DNA of 64,000 nucleotides, from NCBI GenBank assembly GCA_039707655.1, contig CM077664.1, forward strand, positions 202,424,195-202,488,194, given 5' to 3'. Source of the stretch: Elymus sibiricus (taxonomy: Eukaryota; Streptophyta; Magnoliopsida; Poales; Poaceae). Below are positions 46,800-57,974 of the stretch, piece by piece. The notes beneath the pieces were generated by a model, which saw nothing but the letters and a program-made list of their open reading frames with translations, was not told where the DNA came from and made no database searches. The first letter of the stretch is position 1. Each line of letters opens with the position of its first letter. A program made the translations under genes and the position numbers.

Positions 46800-48234
46800 T
46801 AGAACTTGCGAAGATGCTCAATATGCCATGAGTTCTGCACCGAGGTGCCATCTTCGGTCTCCAAACGGACTGCGCCAGGCCTGGTGACTCGTACTACCCG
46901 GTAAGGGCCTTCCCACTTCGGCGTCAACTTGTTTGATCCCTTGGCGGACTAAACACGCCGAAGAACAAGGTCGCCTTCCTCAAGGCTTCGGGCGTGCACT
47001 TTGCGGCTTTGGTAGCGGCGCAAGGCTTGCTGGTAGCGTGCAGCTCGCACAGCTGCCCGAAGATGATCTTCCTCAAGGAGCAACGCGTCGTCTTTCCGTA
47101 GCCACTCTTGCTCAGATTCATCGTAAGCGAGCACTCGAGGTGACCGGTATATGAGTTCCGTGGGGATCACCGCTTCTGCACCATAGATTAGGGAGAAGGG
47201 TGTTTGGCCGGTAGCTCGATTTGGTGTCGTTCTGAGTGACCAAAGAACCACCGGCAACTCATCAATCCAGTGCCTCCCATACTTGCGTAGCCTGTCAAAG
47301 GTCCTTGTCTTGAGGCCATGCAGCACTTTAGCGTTCATCCTTTCCGCCTGGCCATTGCTTCTCGGGTGAGCAACAGATGCAAAACAGATTTTGCTGCCGA
47401 GGTCTTGGATATACTGCATGAAGGTGCGGCTCGTGAATTGTGTGCCATTGTCAGTGATGATCCTGTTAGGAACCCCGAAACGGCAAACTAATCCTTTGAA
47501 GAATTTGACGGCTGATTGCGCTGTCACCTTCCTCACTGGCTCCACTTCAGGCCACTTTGTGAACTTGTCGATGGCGACGTACAAGAACTCAAAGCCCCCG
47601 GCAGCACGTGGAAAAGGGCCCAAGATATCGAGCCCCCAGACCGAAAAGGGCCAGGAGAGAGGGATTGTTTGGAGGGCTTGAGCCGGTTGATGTATGCTTT
47701 TTGAATGGAACTGGCATGCTTCACACTTGGTTACTAGCTCAGTCGCATCCTGGAGGCAGTGGGGCAATAGAAACCTTGTCGGAAAGCTTTGCCGACAAGA
47801 GCCCTTGATCCTATGTGAGAGCCACATATGCCTCCGTGTATCTCCGCCAACAGCTTTAGTCCATCTTCCCGACAAATGCACTTCAATTTCACACCATTTG
47901 GTCATTTTCTGTACAGGATGATATCCACAAACTGATACATACTTGACTGACGGGCTACTTTCTCTGCTTCTTCTTGATCATCGGGAAGCCCACCTGTTTG
48001 AAGGAAACGGACTATCTGCTGTGCCCACGTCGAAGCCTGTGGCTCGACGACAAGGACTAAAGGCATCTCCTCGGCTACGGGAGCGCTCGCTTCTGCGGCA
48101 AGAATTTGTGGTTCTGCGCTAAGCGGCTGCTCACCGGCAACTGTATTGCTGTTCCCGGCAACGTCCTTGTCAGCAGCTTCTAGGAGCTCTGCCGGAAAGT
48201 ACTTGCCGGTACTTAACTTTCTTCTCTTGTTGGT
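46800..48234 (-). pseudogene. Tat-like gypsy integrase
   Basis: The core has CEACQFHSKSIHQP (zinc Cys pair), the catalytic Asp in WGLDILGPFP, Asp in ITDNGTQF and Glu in SNGQAERMN, so D, D and E are all kept. After it come the GPY-type end: GDLVLRRV, then a TAG at 46949-46951 where a Gln would fit, and a further part that continues to about 46800 (PYRVVRV region). The N-terminal zinc region (47700-47905) has a frameshift. The piece from 47906 to 48234 holds a spacer with stops. Confidence 0.85.
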
Positions 48235-50218
48235 CTACATTGATGGGGTGACTGTAGGTTGATTCAAATGGAGCACAAAAGTCCCCGGTTCCACGGGAAG
48301 CTTTTGAGCGGCACACTTTGACAGGCTATCAGCGACGCTGTTTTCCGCATGAGGGATGTGCTCGGTTTGCAACCCGTCAAAGTGTTCTTCCAATTTCCTC
48401 ACTTCTTCCACATACGCCTCCATTAATGGGCTCTGATAATCTTTGTTCACTTGCTTTACAACAAGCTGCGAGTCGCCGCGGATGATCAATTTTTTGATCC
48501 CGAGGTCTACTGCGATCCTAAGACCGGCAAGAAGTCCTTCGTAGTCAGCAGTGTTGTTTGTAGCTTGCTCCCTGGGAAAGTGCATTTGGACCACATACTT
48601 GAGGTGCTCTTCGGTGGGTGCGATAAGCAGCACTCCGGCACCGGCGCCTTGCAGCGAGAAGGCACCATCAAAGTACATGACCCATTCCATTGTTGTCTCT
48701 TTGCCGGGGAGAGCTGTCTCTTGAATTTCTTCATCTTGTGTTGGCGTCCATTCGGCGATGAATTCCGCCAAAGCCCTGCTCTGAATGGTTGAAGTGCTCT
48801 CAAACTTGAGTGCAAAGCTTGACAATTCCAACGCCCACTCCACTATCCTGCCGGTTGCCTCTAGATTTCTCAAGATGCGTTGCAACGGAAAGCGAGTGAC
48901 GACGGTAATCTCGTGTGCTTGGAAGTAGTGGCGCAGTTTTCTCGAGGCCATAAGGAGACCGAAAAGAAACTTCTGCACCCCCAGAGTATCTCGATCTAGC
49001 CCCCTGCAGAAGGGAACTAACAAAATACACTGGTCGCTGCACCAGTTTCTTCTTCAGTACCGTTTGTTGATCAACTTCATTTGCTTGCCCGGTTTCTGAC
49101 TTATCGGCGTCGGATCTTGCCGGAGAAGACTCTGATTTGCTACTGGACGGGTTTGCCGTGGTTGTTTCCTCATCATCAAGTTCCCTCTGCGCCACTAGTG
49201 CGGCACTAGCCACTTGATTTGTTGCCGCTATGTATAGCAGCAACGGCTCTTGTGGTCTTGGCGCAACCAGTGTTGGCGCGGAGGAGAGGTATCTTTTCAA
49301 GTCCTGCAGCGCGGCCTCCGCTTCCGGAGTCCATTTCATCGGACCTGCCTTTCTCAAAATCTTGAAAAACGGCAGGGCGCGCTCAGCGGATCTTGAAATG
49401 AACCTACTCAAGGCGGCAACACAACCGGCAAGACGCCGCACATCTTTGATGCTTTTCGGTGCTTGAATCTGCTCAATCGCCTTGATCTTGTCGGGATTTG
49501 CTTCAATTCCTCGTTGAGATACAAAGAATCAGAGAAGTTTGCCGGATGGAACACCAAACACACACTTCTCGGGATTGAGCTTCAAGTTGATTTTGCGCAA
49601 GTTCGCAAATGTCTCTTCTAAGTCTTGAATAAGGGTAGACTCGTCCTTGGTTTTGACCACTATGTCATCCATGTATGCTTCTACATTCTTGTGCAGCTGG
49701 GGCTCAAAACCGATTTGGACCGCTCTTGCAAATGTTGAACCGGCACTCTTTAATCCGAAGGGCATACGTACGAAGCAGTACGTGCCACATGGAGTAATGA
49801 ATGCAGTCTTCTCTTCATCCTCCTTGGCCATGAATATCTAATGGTATCCAGAATATGCATCAAGGAAGGAGAGCAAATCACAACCAGAAGTAGAGTCTAC
49901 AATTTGATCGATGCGTGGCAAGGAGAAAGGGTCCTTCGGGCATGCTTTGTTGATATCCATGTAATCAATACAAAGTCTCCACTTCCCGTTTGCTTTGCGC
50001 ACCACCACCGGATTTGCCAACCAAGTGGGATGTAGCACTCCTCTGACCAGGCCTGCCGCTTCGAGTTTCTTGATTTCTTCGGCAATGAATTGCTGCCGCT
50101 CCAAAGCTTGCTTCCGGACTTTTTGTTTGACGGGCCGAGCGTGGGGACAAATGGCAAGGCGGTGCTCAATTACCTCCCTAGGAACACTGGGGATGTCGGA
50201 TGGTCGCCATGCGAACAC
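48235..50218 (-). pseudogene. Tat-like gypsy reverse transcriptase and dual RNase H
   Basis: Reverse transcriptase (50218-49529) has NGKWRLCIDYMDINKACPKD, LDAYSGYH, MPFGLKSAGSTF and the active site YMDDIVV. A TAG at 49835-49837 follows SGYH, and a TGA at 49529-49531 follows GKLL. The first RNase H region runs 49441-48800 with a frameshift near 49000. The second, archaeal-type RNase H (48730-48300) keeps MYFDGAFS, NNTADYEGLLAGL, GDSQLVV and NSVADSLSK, so the catalytic D-E-D-D pattern is intact. The pair of RNase H domains is what points to the Tat lineage. Confidence 0.85.
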
Positions 50219-50257
50219 ATCGACATTCGCCCGCAGGAAGGCAACGAGCGCGCTTTC

Positions 50258-51112
50258 CTATTTGCTGTCAAGGGTGGCGCTGATGGTGAAAGTACCGTCA
50301 GTGCCGTCCTCCCTCGCCGGCACCTTCTTGGTTGCCGGTGCAGTGGCTTTGGATTTCTTACCGGTGGAGCACTCCGGGAAGTCTTCAACAGGTGCGCAAC
50401 ACTCCAAAGAGGTGCGCTTCCCGGAATCCTTGCTAGAGGCTTTGCCGGATTTCTTGCTTTCTTTTTTCTTGGCGGAAGCTGGTGCCTTGGCGGCTTCTGC
50501 TGCAACCGCATCTCTGTACATCTTGTCGACGCAGATGACCGCATCTTTCTTGTCGGAGTTGACGGAAATGACACCCATCGGCCCTGGCATCTTCAACGTG
50601 TTGTAAGCATAGTGGGATGCTGCCATGAATTTTGCCAAGGCCGGTCGGCCAAGAATTCCATTGTACGGCAAGGGGATCTTAACGACGTCGAAGACAATCT
50701 TTTCCGTCCTGTAGTTTAGTTCCCCGCCAAACGTTACCGGCAACGTGATCTTTCCCTTGGGCTGGCTTCTTCTCGGGTTCACTCCTTGAAAGGTGCCCGT
50801 CTTTTCAAGCTCCTCGTCGGGAATCTGTAGCCTCTTGATTACCTCCGGAGAGATTAGATTCAGACCGGCCCCACCGTCAACTAACATCTTCGTTACTTGG
50901 AGGTTGCGAATTGTTAGGGAAACCAACAACGGCAAACACCCGACCGCAGTTATGCGATCAGGGTGGTCCTCGGCATCAAAGATGATAGGCGTGTGTGACC
51001 ATTTGAGTGGTTTTTGAGAGCCCATTGCTGGTTCCGTCGCATTAACCTCATGAGCCCACTGTTTAAGCTGGCGGTGAGAGGAGTGCAAAGATGCGCCCCC
51101 GTCAACGCACAT
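50258..51112 (-). pseudogene. Tat-like gypsy protease region
   Basis: The frame has the aspartic protease motif VDGGAGLNLIS and the flap/dimer motif ILGRPALAKF. It is followed by a lysine- and serine-rich linker up to reverse transcriptase. The active site reads D-G-G where retroviral proteases have D-S/T-G; plant gypsy elements of this group often show this variant. Confidence 0.8.
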
Positions 51113-51223
51113 GACCTCAGTTGCCTTTTGGAATTCTTGTTCGCTGGTTTCATCATCGTCCTCTTCTTCTTCACTTCCATCATCTCCCTTTTTCTTCTCA
51201 CGGCCCCTAGCAGGCTTTTCTTT

Positions 51224-53196
51224 CTACTGCTTGGCCTTGTCGCGGTGACCTCCTCGACCACCACGGCCCTTTTTGCTGGATCCACCGGCACCATCTTGGC
51301 CTTTTTCCTTGTCGCGCTTCTCGTATTCAGCCTTTTGTTTCTCAACAAGGTGTTCGACTTGCTGGCACTCTTGGAGATCATGGCCTTTGGTGCGGTGAAT
51401 TTTGCAGTATGGTCCATCTGACTTGCCGGCCTTCTTGTTTGCCACCGCCTCCTGGCAAGCGGCGCATACAGCAGCCTCCTTGCGGGAATTCTCAGTCTTG
51501 GCTTTCTTGGCGGACTCGGAGTTGCCGGAGCCTTCGACAGCCATAACAGTTTTGCCTTTGCGCTTCCTGTTGCGCTTTCGGCCCTTCTTCCCCGGGGTGA
51601 CAGCATCATCGTCCTCAGAATCCACTTCGGCACCAGCGTCCTCCCCGGGAAGCCTTCCTCCTTCCTTAGCGCGTGCACACTTATCTGCCAACGTGTAGAG
51701 CTCGTTGACGGTCTTGGGCAACTTGACGTTCATTTTCTCCCGCATCCTCCGATTGCGCACATTCGTGTGAAAGGCGGCAATGACGGCTGCGGGGTGCACA
51801 TCTGGAATGTTGCGGTGTACGCGGCTGAATCTCTGAATGTACTTGCGTAAAGTTTCGCCATCTCTTTGCGGGATCACTTGCAGGTCGCTGGGCTGTCCAG
51901 GGGCCTTGTGGCCTCCGGTAAAGGCACCGACGAATTCATTGCAGAGATCTGACCATGAAGAGATGGAGTTCTCCGGCAAGTTCATCAGCCAAGACCTCAC
52001 GTTGGGTTTTATTACCAACGGGAAGTAGTTGGCGAGGATCTTCTCGTCTCTCCCTCCGGCAGCTTGTACGGCAATAGTGTAGATGCCTGGAAACTCTGTC
52101 GGGTTCAAGTTGCCGTCATATTTTTCCGGCACTTCTGGCTTGAAGGCTCGAACGGACGGCCATCGGACTTGCCGCAGCTCGCGGGTGAAGACAGGACACC
52201 CAACCTCGTAAGGTAGATATTCGCCAACCCCTGGCGCAGGCTCATCAACGACGGGGCCGTTGCGCGCATCGGATTGACGACGCGCCTCTCAGCGCCGTTC
52301 GATGGTGGTGCGGGCGTCTTCCGCTCGCCTGTCTCGCAGCACTTTCCGCTGATCTTGCCGTGCCCGTGGATCTGAAGAGGCTATCGACATCTCGTCGGGT
52401 CCAAGAGATTGCTGGGCTTGTCGCGGCCGTTGGCGTTGCTGCTGTTGAGGCTGTTGTCGCGGCGGCGATTGCACCGTTAGCGTAGTACCGTCAACGCGGA
52501 CACCGACTGGAGATGTCGGTGCTGCTTGCGGACGCTGTGAGGGCTCCGCTTGCTGCGATTTATTGGCTTCGGCAAATCCAATCAAGCTTTGTATGGTGGC
52601 TCTCCACTCATCCATCTTCTCTGCCGCTGGAGGGAAGTTCAGCAGCATCTGAGCTCGCGCCATTGCTTCCGCTGCCGTGGCTGGCATGGCTGGGAGCGAA
52701 GAGCGTGACGTCGCTCTACTCCTGGCAGAGCCAGCAGGTGCGCCATCGCGGTCTTGCTGCCGTGGCACATGATCATGAGCAGGTCGCCGTGGCGGAGGCG
52801 GTGTCTAAGGATCTGGGATTCAATCCACAGGAGTCTTGCCGTGAGGTCGCCGCTGCCCAGAGTCGTTGGCGCCGCTCGGAGCTGTGCCGCGCCCATTGTG
52901 TGAGGGGCGCGGTGTCTATCCTGAGGCTGCATTCTTGGATGTCGCCGCAGCGGGATCTTGGCTCGCGCCGGCCCAGGCGTTGCCGCTCCGGTGGCTGCGT
53001 TCGTCGGTCCGCTCCGCCCGTGCCGTCGCGACTCCGTTCGCCAGAGGATCGAGGCGATGGGCATGACGACTGCGCCACCTGCGCTGGTCGTGCCAATCAC
53101 AGTACCCGCGCCGCCCGCATTGGCCGCGCTGCCTGTGCCGCCTGCGGATGCGTGCAGGGTGGCCGTCATCGTGATGCCCTTTTTCTTGGGCGCCAT
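51224..53196 (-). pseudogene. gag: Tat-like gypsy gag, three frame pieces
   Basis: The likely start is MAPKKKG at 53196-53194, and the open piece runs to about 52770. A second frame (52768-52289) holds a Gln-rich part and ends at a stop. A third (52132-51224) holds the retrotransposon gag core (PEKYDGNLNPTEF, WLMNLPENSISSWSDLCNEF, GETLRKYIQRFS) and a Cys/His motif (YCKIHRTKGHDLQEC), ending in a Gly/Lys-rich tail. At least one frameshift and one stop separate the pieces. Confidence 0.8.
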
Positions 53197-53305
53197 CGAC
53201 GACGAGAAGGACGACGAGGAAGTTGATGAAGATGATGAAGAAGACGCGCAATCCACTGACCAAGGTTCGCGCAAGCGACGCAGCCCCTACCTGGCGCGCC
53301 AAAGA
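53197..53305 (-). other. Gypsy 5' leader with primer binding site
   Basis: TGGCGCGCCAGGTAGGGG on the minus strand (53284-53301) lies four bases from the 5' LTR and is the presumed primer site. I do not assign the tRNA. The short leader runs on to the gag start. Confidence 0.65.
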
Positions 53306-54171
53306 TGTCGGGGTACGACCATCTATGGGGCCATGCAGCCCCTTGTGGTTCGGCGGGGGAGGTCGACGTGCACGAAGAGCATGGACAATGGGGAGCGCGA
53401 GGGATTTACCCAGGTTCGGGCCGCTGAGAAGCGTAAAACCCTACTCTTGCCTTTGGTGTATTGATGGGGCAGAAGCACAGTACAAGGAGCGCCTGTCCCG
53501 GCAAGGCGCGGGGGGGGGGGAAGCAGCTGCGCGAGACGTGCATGTGTTTGAAAAGGGGTCCGAATCCCTCTAACTGTTGCCTTGGCCCTCCTTTTATAGC
53601 TCAAGGGGTTACCACAGTGGAAAAACAGTAATTACATAGCGATTAGATAGCAAACTATGCTATCATACCTAACTCTGCCAGTTTAGGACAAAGGCATTAA
53701 ATGAGCCGTTAAGTGTCACGTAGGGAGGTAGTCCCGGCAAGGTTTCTGCACCGCTTGCCCAGCTACCTCGTATTATCCTGACACGCCTCTTGGACGAGGG
53801 TCGTTAGGGGCAAATCTTGTCCCAGCATGCTGACACGTGCCCGACAAGCCTCACCAACCAACCTGCGCGGTCGACACCTCACTCGTCAGCGAACACCTGT
53901 GCAGCGAGGTGGAGCGCTGGAGGGCTGGTTTAAACTAGCCGGCACGTAGCTTGCCGGGTCTTCACCTTGCCGGTTCAACCTTGCCGGCAAGGAATGTCTT
54001 CATCTTTGGTACTAGTCGAGTGTTGTGTTTTGAGCTTCTTTCTGGTAGCTTCTGCGGCTGGACTCCGAATCTTGATCTTGGTGGTTCCCGGCAAAGCTTT
54101 GGCCGGCAAGGAGGTTGCCACCGTCTGTGCATAAGTCAGGGTATAAAATACCCATGTTTTATACACCAATA
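53306..54171 (-). repeat. Tat-like gypsy 5' LTR
   Basis: It starts TGTCGGGGTACGACC on the plus strand and matches 43740-44606 at nearly every position; differences are scattered, mostly transitions. The two LTRs would allow an insertion date. Confidence 0.95.
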
Positions 54172-54404
54172 ATCACCAAAACATACATCAAGTGAACCAA
54201 TAGAATACCCCATTGTCACCACGGGTATCCACATGCAAGACATACATAAAGTGTTTTCAAATCTGAAATATTCAATCCGACAATAATGAAACCTCAAAAG
54301 GAAAAACTCAATTCATCACAAGAAGATAGAGAGGGAAGAAACACCATATGATCCAACTATATTAACAAAGCTCGCGATACATCAAGATCGTGCCAAATCA
54401 AGAA

Positions 54405-54410
<6 letters not shown>

Positions 54411-54441
<31 letters not shown>

Positions 54442-54452
54442 TAGAGAGAGAG
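54411..54452. repeat. (AG)n microsatellite in the family B LTR
   Basis: A run of AG with two GATA interruptions; the other LTR (36470-36485) has no such expansion. It shows length change after insertion. Confidence 0.9.
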
Positions 54453-55431
54453 ATCAAACACATAGCTACTGGTACATACCCTCAGCCCCGAGGGTGAACT
54501 ACTCCCTCGTCGTCATGGAGACCGCCGGGATGATGAAGATGGCCTCCGGTGATGATTCCCCCCTCCAACAGGGTGCCGGAATAGGGCTCTAGATGGTATT
54601 TCTTCAGTATAGAGGCTTGCGGCAGCGGCATCGAAGTTCTAGGTTTATTTCTGGGGGTTTCTCTATTTATAGGATTTTTCAGCGTTGGAATCACGCAAAA
54701 AGGAGTTATGAGGGCCCCACAAGGCAACAGCACACGGCCCCCCCAGGTCACGCCAATATACCTTGTGGCCTCCTTGTGAGGCTTCTGGTCCTTCCACGAA
54801 GCTTCGAGGGTCTCTTTTGGTCCAAAAAAATTGTCAAAAAGTTCCGTCCAATTCCGAGAACTTTTATTTCTGCACAAAAAACAACACCACGGTAGATCTG
54901 CTGAAAACAGCGTCAGTCCAGGTTAGTTCTAATCAAATCATACCAAAACCATATAAATTCTTATAAACATGGCATGAATACTTCATAAATTATAGATACG
55001 TTGGAGACGTATCATGCAGACAAAGATCTTGTTGTTTTTCGCCGCTTGTTTTTTATCCTAACAATCTTTCTGGGTTTCTTGACTTGACTCATATTCACGG
55101 ACATCTCATTTCCCCATATGCAAAATGGGTCGAATAGTGGGTCAAAACCTCTGATAGCAGGACCTACATGTGCAAGACCAAATTGTTAAAAACCTAAATA
55201 CTATAATGGTTCCTACAATTGCACAATAATGTGCTATTAGACAAAGGACCATGCATGTGTGAACCTCGATGGTAAACCTCAGTGCCTCCCATTGTTTCCC
55301 TGCAACACATATAAGATAGTTATTGATCAAGTTAAGTGAGAGTTGGCATACTATCAGTAAAATATGTTGATAAAAAATAAACACATTGCAGATCAGCAGA
55401 TTAATTCGAGCCACATGGAAAAGTCATTTAT

Positions 55432-55905
55432 CCAAACCAAGCATGCTCAAGAACTAGGAAATATAGCAATTGTATATGTTTCTCATGTATTTAGTACAGC
55501 CAAATTCGACACATGCATAACAATACAAAATTGTACCCACGACAATTGAACATCGCATTGCAGAATTGAAGCAAACAGTTAACTAAGCACCACAACAAAT
55601 GAACCAAACAGTTAACTGAGCACTACATTGCACAATAGAGCATACTAGAAGATCAGACAGTTAACCAAACCTAGTATGCTTAACAACTTGGAAATATAGC
55701 AATTGTATTTGTTTCTCATGTATTTTGTACAGCTAAATTCGATTTATTTCTCACATGCAAGAGAATACAAAATTGCACCCACAAGAATTGAGCATCACAT
55801 TGCAGAATTGAACCAAAGAGTTAACTGAACATGACAACAAATTAACCAAACAGTTAACTGAGCACCACATTGCACAATATATAGAACATATATACTAGAG
55901 GATCA
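55432..55905. repeat. Tandem repeat, period 233 bases, two copies
   Basis: ATATAGCAATTGTA recurs at 55461 and 55694; each unit includes AACAGTTAACTGAGCAC. The position (between the B3 exons and the acidic gene) and period match the array at 5430-6232 of element 1. Confidence 0.8.
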
Positions 55906-56052
55906 GATTGCATAGTAACAGTACATAGGACAATTCACTAGAATTTGTAAAGGAAAGGCAGGAGCTGCACATGCAACAGGTAAACCGAACATGCTTAACT
56001 AGCGTAGCTAGCTAGCTGAACATAGGTCCTTGTAGTGAGCTAAAAAGACAAG
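55906..56052 (-). other. Spacer after the acidic cargo gene, no gene
   Basis: AT-rich DNA between the 233-base repeats and the TAG stop at 56053. It would be the 3' UTR of the minus-strand gene. Confidence 0.4.
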
Positions 56053-56473
56053 CTACTCCTCATCGTCGGAGATATCGATGACGATGGGCTCCTCAGACTT
56101 GGAAGAGGGCGAGGCCTCCACATCATGGGTGCCCTCCTCATGGTGGTGGGTCGCCTGAGCCGCTCCGAGTACCAACCTGCTACCTCTGGAGTTGAGGTAA
56201 GCATGGGCACGCTGAGAAAACACCTCATAGTCTTCGTCGAAGGCACCGACGGTGGCCTCAAGAAAACGCCACGAACTGTTGTTTAAAGCAGCCAACCGCG
56301 TGGCAGTGTCCACGCACGAGGCGTTGACAGTGGCCTCGATGGCGAGGTGCTCCACCAAGATCTGGGGGTCAGCACGCATGGCAGCCATCGCGACCTCATC
56401 CACGCGTGCGGCTGCGATTTGCTTCTCCGCTGCCAAATGCTCCTTGAGCTCCTGGCTATATTACGTGCACCAT
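56053..56473 (-). pseudogene. Acidic cargo gene with SUMO-interacting-type tail (CACTA-like element 2)
   Basis: The long frame (56436-56053) begins MAAEKQIAAARVDEVAMAAM, is helical and Ala-rich, and ends EEPIVIDISDDEE and a TAG. That end fits a SUMO-interacting motif: hydrophobic core followed by acidic residues. The presumed ATG at 56473 is out of frame by one base, with a TAG just after it, so the 5' end is damaged. It is the sister of 6302-6861 in element 1, sharing QEL-IAA-VDEVA and EEGT-SSK-EEPI. There the tail is replaced by repeats with EPICD. Function unknown; a link to SUMO is an inference from the motif only. Confidence 0.55.
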
Positions 56474-57080
56474 GGCTTAGGGCGGTGCTTATTTGGAGGA
56501 TGGGTTGGTGATTTGGGTGGAAGGTGTTGCACCAGTGGTCGGGGCATGTGGGATGTAGAAGGAGGTGGAGGATGGGGGTCGGGTGTGGATTACCTGACTA
56601 GATCGATGAGGCCGAGCAGCAGGAAGGAGCGTCGCCGGCGAGGCGGCGGTGCTGCAAGCAAGCAGTGAAGGTTTGAACTTGGAATGGAAGGCGGAAATAG
56701 GGAAAATGTGACTTTTGGTAAGGAGGAGGGGGGCATGGGAGGTATAAATTTCTGCGGATGCCGAAATTTTTCGCTCCGTGCAGCGAAAAACTGGCGCGCA
56801 AAGTGTCATCAGACACGGTCCCTTATTCAGCACTGTGTACGATATCTGAACATCATAAACGATTCATATGGCTTACCCCGTGTGTGATGAGTTTGAACAT
56901 GCAAATTTTGGTTCGAATTTCCCTGGTTACAGTGGTCGTCCACGTCATTGCATAATTTGGGTACACAAAAGAGCCTACAACACACCCACACTTCTTAATC
57001 ATGTAAGTTCAGCAATTAAACAGAGCTTAGCACACCTAAACATTACTCTAACAAAAGACCGGCGCTCTAAACAAAGACTA
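56474..57080. other. Region between two minus-strand cargo genes
   Basis: On the minus strand a possible 5' UTR exon ends near 56596 at a GT donor (CTAGTCAG/GTAATCC), and a TATA-like TATACCTCCC lies near 56735. CACACGGG/CCGTGTGT motifs at 56810-56890 resemble the subterminal repeats. No other gene is supported. Confidence 0.35.
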
Positions 57081-57698
57081 CTACTCTGCCTGGTGCTCGT
57101 CGATCTCCGCTGCCTCCTCCATGTCCAGCTCGCGCCCGACGATCTCCTGGGGAAGGGGCTCCATGACATCCATCGCACCATACTCGGCAAGCATCTCGCC
57201 ATCCGCGTCCGCCATCTCTTTGGAAAAGGCCATCACGAGCTAGGCATGGGCGGCCACGGTCTGGGCTTGGACCGGCTAAATCGCGGCAAGGTATGCTGCG
57301 AACGAACTGACGGCTGCTCGAACGCTCTCGGTGATTGCCAACTCTTCGGCCCTGGGTTGCCGATCGTTGTCATAGAAGCTTCGTGCGATTTGTGCGGTGA
57401 CCGCCAGGAGCTGGGTGTGGGCGGCCTCGACATGGGCGTGGGCGTCCTCCATCAGGGCTAAGGCGGCCGCCACGGAACGGACAGCTGTTGTCCCACTCTC
57501 ACCATTTGCTATCCCTGTCGCAGATGTTTCTGCCGCCATCTGAGCTACAGTAGCGGCCGTTTCGGTTGCCGCAGCCACCTGGTCGTAGATTGCGGCCGTG
57601 CTCATGCAGGTTGTGAGCATGCTCATGGCGGCTGCGGCTGCGCTCTCGCCGGAGTGAGCCGCCGAAGTTGCCGTGACGACGCGGGTCCACGTCCCCAT
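57081..57698 (-). pseudogene. Ala-rich cargo gene of CACTA-like element 2, two stops
   Basis: The frame from ATG at 57698 starts MGTWTRVVTATSAAHSGESA and is Ala/Thr-rich and helical (AAATETAATVAQMAAETSA). In-frame stops occur at 57276-57278 and shortly after, but the frame stays open behind them to TAG at 57081-57083, with an acidic end (GELDMEE-type run, EAAEIDEHQAE region). The frame is thus about 206 codons with two nonsense changes. I do not recognise it. It shares the Ala-rich helical style of the gene at 56053 but I cannot prove homology. No counterpart is seen in element 1. Confidence 0.45.
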
Positions 57699-57974
57699 CT
57701 TTGACCGGCGACGATTGAATAGTGAAATGATATTTCGGGAACTAGTTTGCTTGACGCGCTGGATGTGGACTGTAGCCGACGAACCTTCTCGCATAAGCCA
57801 TATATGATGGTGCTCGAAGATATTTTGTACTGCATGTCACACGGTTGGTGATAATAAACTGTGTGTGATGTACTTGATTTTTCGCCTTGATTTGAAATAC
57901 GGAATGGGGTAACAGCGGCAAAGTACGGTGTTTGAATTGCTAGAACATTTATCTGTAGTGAACATACAACTATA

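Larger units (their letters stand above)
43740..54171 (-). mobile_element. Ty3/gypsy retrotransposon, Tat-like, with an antisense extra gene
   Basis: Two 866-867-base LTRs (43740-44606 and 53306-54171) flank gag, protease, reverse transcriptase, two RNase H regions and integrase in gypsy order on the minus strand, plus a separate plus-strand gene (45271-45939) between integrase and the 3' LTR. The second RNase H and the extra antisense gene beside the 3' LTR are known traits of the Tat lineage (Ogre, Retand, Grande). Target duplication ATCAC is at 43735-43739 and 54172-54176. Several in-frame stops make gag-pol inactive. The last bases of the right LTR have changed to CAATA. Confidence 0.9.
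35410..55014 (-). mobile_element. Family B LTR retrotransposon, complete, non-autonomous
   Basis: LTRs are 35410-37049 (3') and 42909-55014 (5', interrupted), with TGCAG target duplications. A polypurine tract follows the 3' LTR, and a tRNA-Asp-type primer site precedes the 5' LTR. The internal part (37050-42908) has one 326-residue ORF and no protease, integrase or reverse transcriptase, so it must use enzymes of another element, probably of the gypsy superfamily judging by the primer site. It has itself been hit by a Mutator-type element and by a Tat-like gypsy element. Confidence 0.85.
42909..55014 (-). repeat. Family B 5' LTR, interrupted by a gypsy element
   Basis: The LTR parts are 42909-43739 and 54177-55014, with ATCAC duplicated around the insertion. 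Together they match 35410-37049. The right part has an expanded AG microsatellite (54411-54452). Confidence 0.9.
35032..55299 (-). pseudogene. B3-domain pseudogene of CACTA-like element 2, split by a retrotransposon
   Basis: Exons on the minus strand are 55265-55299 (35 nt), a middle exon split into 55015-55163 and 35372-35409, and 35032-35283. They pair one to one with 5236-5270, 4552-4730 and 4207-4467 of element 1. Shared residues include VYHRG, GFDPLFDPFCIWGNEM, FPKQFTDDYLSN, KRTKDGRSII, HWPEVARTF and SIFAFRF; the last exon is the B3 domain. Damage: an extra base in the middle exon, a TAG just before the donor site, and a 19.6-kb family B element between the exon halves, with TGCAG duplicated at 35405-35409 and 55015-55019. 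The pairing of exon lengths and introns shows common descent of the two copies. Confidence 0.75.

Noticed and set aside
50090..50719. Plus-strand ORFs of about 200 codons opposite gypsy protease and reverse transcriptase
   Set aside because: They are antisense shadows of the coding strand with recognised pol motifs; no start context or domain, unlike the frame at 45271.
57940..57965. TATCTGTAGTG as the right terminus of CACTA-like element 2
   Set aside because: It ends TAGTG like a CACTA end, but the adjoining sequence does not match the inverse of the left end at 34153, and element-like repeats and genes continue beyond it.
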